Positions 32,662 to 36,964 of a stretch of DNA of 36,964 nucleotides are shown piece after piece. Origin of the DNA: Desulfobacteraceae bacterium. Lineage in GTDB: Bacteria; Desulfobacterota; Desulfobacteria; Desulfobacterales; Desulfobacteraceae. Within the stretch, counting starts at the first letter, position 1. Every line of letters starts with the position of its first letter. The stretch lies in assembly GCA_004796375.1 (NCBI GenBank), contig QZLA01000033.1:1-36964 (forward strand), in the 5' to 3' direction. Made by a program: the position numbers and the translations under genes. The notes under the pieces are model-generated. The model saw nothing but the letters and a program-made list of their open reading frames with translations. It did no database searches and had not been told where the DNA came from.

Positions 32662-33698
32662 TGGCACATCGAAAGCAGGCGCCGTATTACACCGGATCCC
32701 TTCTGGCGGGTGCGGTGGGTGATGCCCTGGGCGCACCCATTGAGTTCATGTCTCTGGATCAGATCCGGTCCGCGTTCGGTCCCAACGGCTTGTCCGATTA
32801 TGCCCCGGCATACGGCCGCAAGGGAAGCATCACTGATGACACACAGATGACGCTTTTCACGGCTGAAGGATTGATCCTTTCAAGGGTCAGGGCAGAGTAC
32901 CGATCAAGAAAGGGTGTGATTGATGCCGGATATCATGCCCTGTTACGGTGGCTGTACACCCAGGAAACCGGTCTGCAGGATCACCTTGTCAATCAATTCG
33001 GTACCTGTTCTATCGTGGACGGGGTACTGACCGGATATCAGGAGCTCTTTTCACAAAGAGCGCCCGGTAACAGCTGCCTGTCCGCACTCAGGTCCGGAAG
33101 GATGGGAAGAATAAACGATCCGGTGAATAACAGCAAGGGCTGCGGTGCTGTGATGCGGATGGCCCCTGTGGGACTCATTTACACCGATGCGGCTGAGGCA
33201 TTTGACACGGGATGCCGCCTGGGAGCCATCACTCACGGCCACCCCACGGGGTATCTGACATCTGGCCTGTTTGCATCAATGATCTCTCTCATCATTCAGG
33301 GTTTATCCCTGACAGATGCCATGGACGAATCCTTGAAATTTATTAAGAGCAAAAATGGGTTTGAAGAGACGTTGGCTTCTCTTGAGAACGCCCTGGACCT
33401 TGCCGTGAATCCCATAAAGGTTGATGCTGCCATTCAAAAGATCGGAGAGGGTTGGGTTGCCGAAGAAGCCCTGGGAATTGCTGTTTTTTGCGCGTTCAGA
33501 GCAGAAAACAACCTTGAAAAAGGCTTGTTGATGTCCGTGAACCATTCGGGTGACAGTGATTCCACGGGATCGATTACCGGGAATCTGCTTGGGGCACTGC
33601 TTGGTGTGGATGCCATCCCTGACCCGTGGATCAAAGGACTTGAACTCAAGGAGGTGATCGAAGAAACTGCCCGGGACCTGCTGGTCCAGGCTTTGTAA
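32661..33698 (+). CDS. ADP-ribosylglycohydrolase family protein
   Basis: 345 residues. The DraG/ARH fold motifs are all visible: LAGAVGDALGAPIEF, the metal-binding ITDDTQM, GCGAVMRMAPVG, GAITHGHPTGYL, and the second metal site NHSGDSDSTGSITGNLLGALLG. It should remove ADP-ribose from a protein, or act on a small ADP-ribosyl compound. Its ATG overlaps the ferredoxin stop by one base (TGATG), so it is translated with the molybdoenzyme unit. No DraT-type transferase and no nitrogenase genes are in the window, which sets it apart from the nitrogen-fixation DraG context. Confidence 0.93.
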   Translation: MAHRKQAPYYTGSLLAGAVGDALGAPIEFMSLDQIRSAFGPNGLSDYAPAYGRKGSITDDTQMTLFTAEGLILSRVRAEYRSRKGVIDAGYHALLRWLYTQETGLQDHLVNQFGTCSIVDGVLTGYQELFSQRAPGNSCLSALRSGRMGRINDPVNNSKGCGAVMRMAPVGLIYTDAAEAFDTGCRLGAITHGHPTGYLTSGLFASMISLIIQGLSLTDAMDESLKFIKSKNGFEETLASLENALDLAVNPIKVDAAIQKIGEGWVAEEALGIAVFCAFRAENNLEKGLLMSVNHSGDSDSTGSITGNLLGALLGVDAIPDPWIKGLELKEVIEETARDLLVQAL

Positions 33699-33749
33699 AC
33701 AGTTACCGATAGCTTAATCTATATCATCTGCCATGATGTTATAACCCTA

Positions 33750-33788
33750 ATCCTGAGAACGGACTTTTCAAAAAAGTCCATTCAGGAT
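33750..33788. other. Two-part hairpin after the ADP-ribosylglycohydrolase gene
   Basis: ATCCTGA (33750-33756) pairs with TCAGGAT (33782-33788), and inside it GGACTTTT (33761-33768) with AAAAGTCC (33772-33779), with only a CAA loop and a small internal bulge. It is very stable, but no T-run follows, so it may be a terminator, a transcript-end stabiliser or a repeat element. Confidence 0.5.
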
Positions 33789-33832
33789 AATATTTATCTT
33801 TGCAAATGATCGATTTAACGGTAGCTTAGCGT

Positions 33833-34576
33833 ATGAGCGAGTTTAAAGAGTTTTACAAAGAATTTTTAAAGCATTTCCGGTTAAACACCGCCAGCCTGAT
33901 TTTGATCGCTGCCACTATTTTGATCGGGTTGATCATTATGGCCCTGGTTTTCTGGGCTGCCCAAAAAAGTGCCCCGCCTGAGAGTAAGCCTGAGATGGTG
34001 GTGACCAAAAAAATACCTATTCAGGGCCAGGCTCATTCCTCAAGAACCTTACCACTCCCTGAAGAGACTATCCAAAAACCGGTGTTCCCTGTGGCCAAAA
34101 AAAAAGAAGAACCGCCTGCTGAACCATTAGCGGCCTTTTTAAAGGCCTATAAGCTTCAGAAATATGAGGCCTCGTTTTCAGAAGCCATTCTGTCTGAAAA
34201 TTTTGAGGAAATTACCCGCAAGATTTATAAAGAAACCGGGCTCATGCTGATCCACCTCAAGTCAATACCTGCAGCGGTTGAAAACCGCTTTCCCACCCTT
34301 GAAAAGCTCTTGTTGAATCCCGTCCATACCCGCTTTTTTCTATTCTGGAAGCCCACTGTTTATGTGTCCACCTATGAAGATGGTTATTTTGGTGAAGAAA
34401 TTAAACATCTTCAAATAATGCTCAACAAAATCGACCTCTACCATCATAACATCGATGGGGTGGTTGATGCCCGATTGACCCGTTCACTCGTCAGATTCCA
34501 GCGCCAGCACCTTCTTGAGCAAACCAGCTTTCCTGATCCCTCTACCCTGTTTCTTTTGACCGTTTTATCAGAATAA
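33833..34576 (+). CDS. Membrane-anchored protein with peptidoglycan-binding-like C-terminus
   Basis: 247 residues, function unknown. Basic N-terminus, one membrane helix at about residues 20-42 (LILIAATILIGLIIMALVFW), a Pro/Lys/Glu-rich linker, and a middle domain of about 100 residues. The C-terminal 55 residues (IKHLQIMLNKIDLYHHNIDG, then LTRSLVRFQRQHLL) match the PG_binding_1 three-helix pattern. Such an arrangement resembles the C-terminal part of GspA/ExeA-type secretion accessory proteins, without their ATPase. The topology puts the C-terminus in the periplasm. No strong RBS; a TAGCG-like context precedes the ATG. It is followed 6 bp later by a small membrane protein. Confidence 0.7.
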   Translation: MSEFKEFYKEFLKHFRLNTASLILIAATILIGLIIMALVFWAAQKSAPPESKPEMVVTKKIPIQGQAHSSRTLPLPEETIQKPVFPVAKKKEEPPAEPLAAFLKAYKLQKYEASFSEAILSENFEEITRKIYKETGLMLIHLKSIPAAVENRFPTLEKLLLNPVHTRFFLFWKPTVYVSTYEDGYFGEEIKHLQIMLNKIDLYHHNIDGVVDARLTRSLVRFQRQHLLEQTSFPDPSTLFLLTVLSE

Positions 34577-34582
34577 CACCGG

Positions 34583-34774
34583 GTGTCATTGATGAATCAT
34601 CTTACCATAGGAAAATTAGCCGGCAGAATCGTTCTTACCGGTTTAAGGCTGGGCAGTTTTACGTTTCGTATTGTATTGCCTGCTGCTGCAATGGGTACAA
34701 TTGTTTATAGCGGTTATAAAGCTGCAAAATCAAAACACAAGAAAGATGCTCAGGCAAAGAAACTCAAGGCTTAA
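34583..34774 (+). CDS. Small hydrophobic protein of unknown function
   Basis: 63 residues from a GTG (or 60 from the ATG at 34592). A hydrophobic middle (IVLPAAAMGTIVYSGYKA) suggests one membrane segment, then a Lys-rich tail (KSKHKKDAQAKKLKA) that should face the cytoplasm. It starts 6 bp after the upstream envelope gene and probably shares its transcript. No recognisable family; the RBS is weak. Confidence 0.5.
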   Translation: MSLMNHLTIGKLAGRIVLTGLRLGSFTFRIVLPAAAMGTIVYSGYKAAKSKHKKDAQAKKLKA

Positions 34775-34827
34775 ACCACTTTTACGAATTGCAAGAAATG
34801 CCTGATCTCGGGACAGAAGTGGCTTAA
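34771..34827. repeat. Imperfect inverted repeat after the small membrane gene
   Basis: TTAAACCACTT (34771-34781) and AAGTGGCTTAA (34817-34827) are complementary except for one position and flank 35 nt. It includes the stop codon of the preceding gene. It could be a weak terminator or a repeat remnant. Confidence 0.4.
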
Positions 34828-34895
34828 ATAGTCAACGCTGGCTAACCCTATGAAAAATTGGGTAATTACGGGCTCAATGTAACAGGAGCATAACA

Positions 34896-35837
34896 ATGGT
34901 TAAAAAAGAAGATCTTGAAAAAGTTCTGGGAGAGTTAAATTCACAATCAGATGAAAAAGAGTTCTCAATTCTACCCGCAAGTGAATTACTGCATCTGAAA
35001 AGTGGAGATATGCTCAGGGAAATGGAACAAAAACTAGGGAGCAGCCTGCAACGTCGCTTTTGGTACATTTTTATTGTTGTTGCCGTGCTAAGTTTTTTCG
35101 GAATCCAAGGGTTGACATTCGTATTTCTTAACCAACAGCTTTCTCCTCAGATCGATAATGCAAAAAGTGCGACCATTACGGCAGAAACTGAGATTAAAAA
35201 CGTTCGTAATAAAATGGATGAAGTCATCAAAGAATCCGATGGTGCCCAAAAAAAAGTGACCGCTTCTCTAAAAGAAGCTGAGGATCTAATCATCGATTTA
35301 AAAACTCGGGCAGATTCACTTGATACCCGATTCAAAGGCATCGAAGCCAGTAGCGCTAATATCAGAGCCCAACTTGAACTTCAGATTACTCAATTAGAAA
35401 ACCGATTACTGAAACTTGCAGAAGCAGTTCCAGTACCTGAGATTCAAACTGAACAAAAAGCCTTGGTAAAAGAAGATGAAACAAAATTAAATGAATTTAA
35501 AACCAATTCCTTGATTCAAGTACATATGTACAGCTATGGAAATGTAGTATTTGCCGAATCGGAAAAAGTGTATGAAAAACTAACACAAGCCGGATTTAAA
35601 TCAACACTAACCAAGCTGAACGAAAAAATCCCAAACTGGACGGGTATGCAATCGAATCAAGCAAAGATTGCATATGTAGAAAAAGGTAGACATAAGACTA
35701 CCATAATTACTGAACTGATTGCTGAGAATACCGATTTAAATGTCATTATTAAACCAGAGGTTCTGGATGACAGGTTCATAGGAGATATTCAACTGACTAT
35801 AACTGAACCTGACTCATTCTCAGATGAAAAAGAATAA
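34896..35837 (+). CDS. AT-rich single-pass membrane coiled-coil protein
   Basis: 313 residues, not recognised. A cytoplasmic N-terminus of about 52 residues is followed by a membrane helix (WYIFIVVAVLSFFGIQGLTF), then about 100 residues of charged coiled coil and a C-terminal domain of about 110 residues (VHMYSYGNVVFAESEKVYEK, LTQAGFKSTLTKLN) that may form an alpha/beta sensor-like or SPOR/LytR_C-like fold. AGGAG lies 8 nt before the ATG. The gene is clearly more AT-rich than its neighbours, and sits 3' of an initiator tRNA, both hints of acquisition. It is separated from the previous gene by 121 bp without an obvious promoter. Confidence 0.65.
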   Translation: MVKKEDLEKVLGELNSQSDEKEFSILPASELLHLKSGDMLREMEQKLGSSLQRRFWYIFIVVAVLSFFGIQGLTFVFLNQQLSPQIDNAKSATITAETEIKNVRNKMDEVIKESDGAQKKVTASLKEAEDLIIDLKTRADSLDTRFKGIEASSANIRAQLELQITQLENRLLKLAEAVPVPEIQTEQKALVKEDETKLNEFKTNSLIQVHMYSYGNVVFAESEKVYEKLTQAGFKSTLTKLNEKIPNWTGMQSNQAKIAYVEKGRHKTTIITELIAENTDLNVIIKPEVLDDRFIGDIQLTITEPDSFSDEKE

Positions 35838-35917
35838 CATCCCGGGGAAAATTTCACTTTATTTATAGAATTTTGCATTTCAATTGAGATCGTGTGAGGA
35901 ACTAAAATTCGGCAACC

Positions 35918-35950
35918 AAAAAAGGGGGCAGCGCCGAACGCTGGACCCCC
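35918..35950 (-). terminator. Intrinsic terminator of the initiator tRNA gene
   Basis: On the minus strand GGGGG-TCC-AGCG, a TTCGG tetraloop-like turn, then CGCT-G-CCCCC and six Ts. It lies 12 bp beyond the encoded CCA end. Confidence 0.85.
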
Positions 35951-35962
35951 TAGTATACTGTG

Positions 35963-36039
<77 letters not shown>

Positions 36040-36053
36040 TCAACAATTCGAGC

Positions 36054-36082
36054 AATATACAGATTTATTAGAATTGTGTCAA
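36054..36082 (-). promoter_or_regulatory. Promoter of the initiator tRNA
   Basis: Perfect minus-strand TTGACA (36077-36082), exactly 17 nt, then TATATT (36054-36059), 14 bp upstream of the mature 5' end. Confidence 0.8.
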
Positions 36083-36231
36083 GGCTTTTTCAGATCCCAT
36101 GACAGATTTTTCAACGGCCCTGGGGCTGCAGCCTTGACATGTCTTAAGCCTTGGGGTAAGCGTTGATTGAATGATCACAGATCCAGGAGAGATGACTTGA
36201 AAAAACAGCCCCTTGTCATATCGGCATTCAT

Positions 36232-36964
36232 ATGATGTCACATCATCTCAACACGATCCTTTACGCGGTCAGCGGCACCGGAAACACCTACCGGGTAGGG
36301 CAATGGATCAAACAGACCGTCGAGGCAAACAGCGGACAGGCCAACCTGTTATTGATTGATCAGGTGGATTTTACTACCCCTGTGGACAAAGAGAGGCTCA
36401 GGTCCTGCACAACCCTTGGTATCCTTTTCCCGGCCCATGGATTCATGCCGCCCTGGTCCATGATCAAGTTTCTCTTTCAACTGCCCCGCGGCAAGGGGCA
36501 AACCGCATTCTGCACCGCAACCCGGGGGGCGCTGAAAGCAGGGCCGATTCAGATCCCGGGTATTGCCGGGCTTGGTACATTTTTCACATGCCTGCTGCTG
36601 TTTCTTAAAGGGTATGGTATTCAAGGCATGTTCAGCCTGGACATGCCTTCCAATTTTATCAACTTTCACTGGGGACTTCACCCTGACAATGTCCGTATCA
36701 TTTCAAACAAGGCCCGGGAAAAACTCAACCTATATATGGTGAGACTGATAAAGGGCCAAACCGTCTTTATCACCCTGAACAACCTCTGGGAAGCATCCTG
36801 GAGTGTAGTCATTTTGTGGTTTATGCCAGTGTTTCCCATCCTCTATCTTCTGGTGGGAAAACTATTTATGGCCAAACTCATGTTTTACAATTCCGCCTGC
36901 AACGGCTGCGGCATTTGTGCCAAATTCTGCCCGAACCATGGCATCCAGCTCATGGGAAAGGGAA
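36232..36964 (+). CDS. EFR1-type flavodoxin-ferredoxin protein, cut by window end
   Basis: The frame runs to the window edge (about 244 residues visible). The N-terminus has the flavodoxin-type phosphate loop AVSGTGNTYRVGQWI (residues 12-26) and a GILFPAHGF turn; two hydrophobic stretches follow (TFFTCLLLFLKGYGI, and WSVVILWFMPVFPILYLLVG), then CNGCGICAKFCP, a CxxCxxCxxxC [4Fe-4S] site. A second cluster is expected beyond the edge. It should be a membrane-associated electron-transfer protein. Two adjacent ATGs (36232, 36235) lack a good RBS. A 12-codon TTG frame with GGAGAG upstream (36197-36235) ends by overlapping this start, suggesting coupled re-initiation. Confidence 0.8.
   Translation, partial: MMSHHLNTILYAVSGTGNTYRVGQWIKQTVEANSGQANLLLIDQVDFTTPVDKERLRSCTTLGILFPAHGFMPPWSMIKFLFQLPRGKGQTAFCTATRGALKAGPIQIPGIAGLGTFFTCLLLFLKGYGIQGMFSLDMPSNFINFHWGLHPDNVRIISNKAREKLNLYMVRLIKGQTVFITLNNLWEASWSVVILWFMPVFPILYLLVGKLFMAKLMFYNSACNGCGICAKFCPNHGIQLMGKG

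Noticed and set aside
36349..36681. 110-codon minus-strand frame in the EFR1-like gene
   Set aside because: The plus strand encodes a clear flavodoxin-ferredoxin protein through this stretch.

Overview
The window is a typical stretch of a mid-GC bacterial chromosome. It most resembles a strictly anaerobic sulfate-reducer-type deltaproteobacterium (Desulfobacterota, Desulfobacteraceae-like). This placement is inferred from gene content only: large hybrid histidine kinases, a response regulator fused to DUF342/FapA, an N-terminal NMT1/THI5-like sensor remnant, a bacteriohemerythrin, a bis-MGD molybdoenzyme with a small ferredoxin, and an EFR1-type flavodoxin-ferredoxin. No IS element, prophage or CRISPR array was seen.

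Layout. 1-9.8 kb is mostly housekeeping: lepA (minus, cut by the window edge), a REC-GGDEF diguanylate cyclase, an apparent valS-nadC operon, an acidic PopZ-like protein, rsmE, a DadA-like FAD dehydrogenase ending in a strong bidirectional terminator, and a cold-shock gene with a long 5' leader. 9.9-12.9 kb holds a YejA-like peptide-binding lipoprotein overlapping one ABC ATPase, with no permease genes. 13.0-16.4 kb is a compact plus-strand run, motA-motB-pilZ-dinB-acyP, in which several neighbours overlap. 16.4-19.5 kb carries a secreted eight-repeat PQQ-type propeller protein with a duplicated C-terminal module, closely followed by AMMECR1. 19.7-21.8 kb is a RhtB/LysE exporter convergent with a MocR regulator.

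21.9-28.2 kb is a signalling block on the minus strand: a hybrid REC-PAS-HK-REC kinase, a REC-coiled-coil protein and a 969-residue REC-DUF342 protein, the last two overlapping by an ATGA. Each end is flanked by a broken sensor gene: a frameshifted NMT1-like sensor fragment upstream (27704-28113), and a decayed histidine-kinase remnant on the opposite strand (about 21895-22062). 28.4-33.7 kb carries a bacteriohemerythrin, then an IclR regulator followed by a molybdopterin enzyme, an eight-cysteine ferredoxin and an ADP-ribosylglycohydrolase whose start overlaps the ferredoxin stop. 33.8-35.8 kb has three envelope proteins of unknown function; the last is AT-rich and lies just beyond the 3' end of an initiator tRNA. 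The window ends inside an EFR1-type protein.

The most interesting points are: the molybdoenzyme-ferredoxin-ADP-ribosylglycohydrolase unit, where the enzyme lacks the first cysteine of its Fe-S motif; the REC-DUF342 signalling block with broken kinases on both sides; the motor-PilZ-polymerase IV overlapping gene chain; the orphan YejA/ATPase pair; and the propeller protein coupled to AMMECR1. All functional statements rest on motif reading without database searches.
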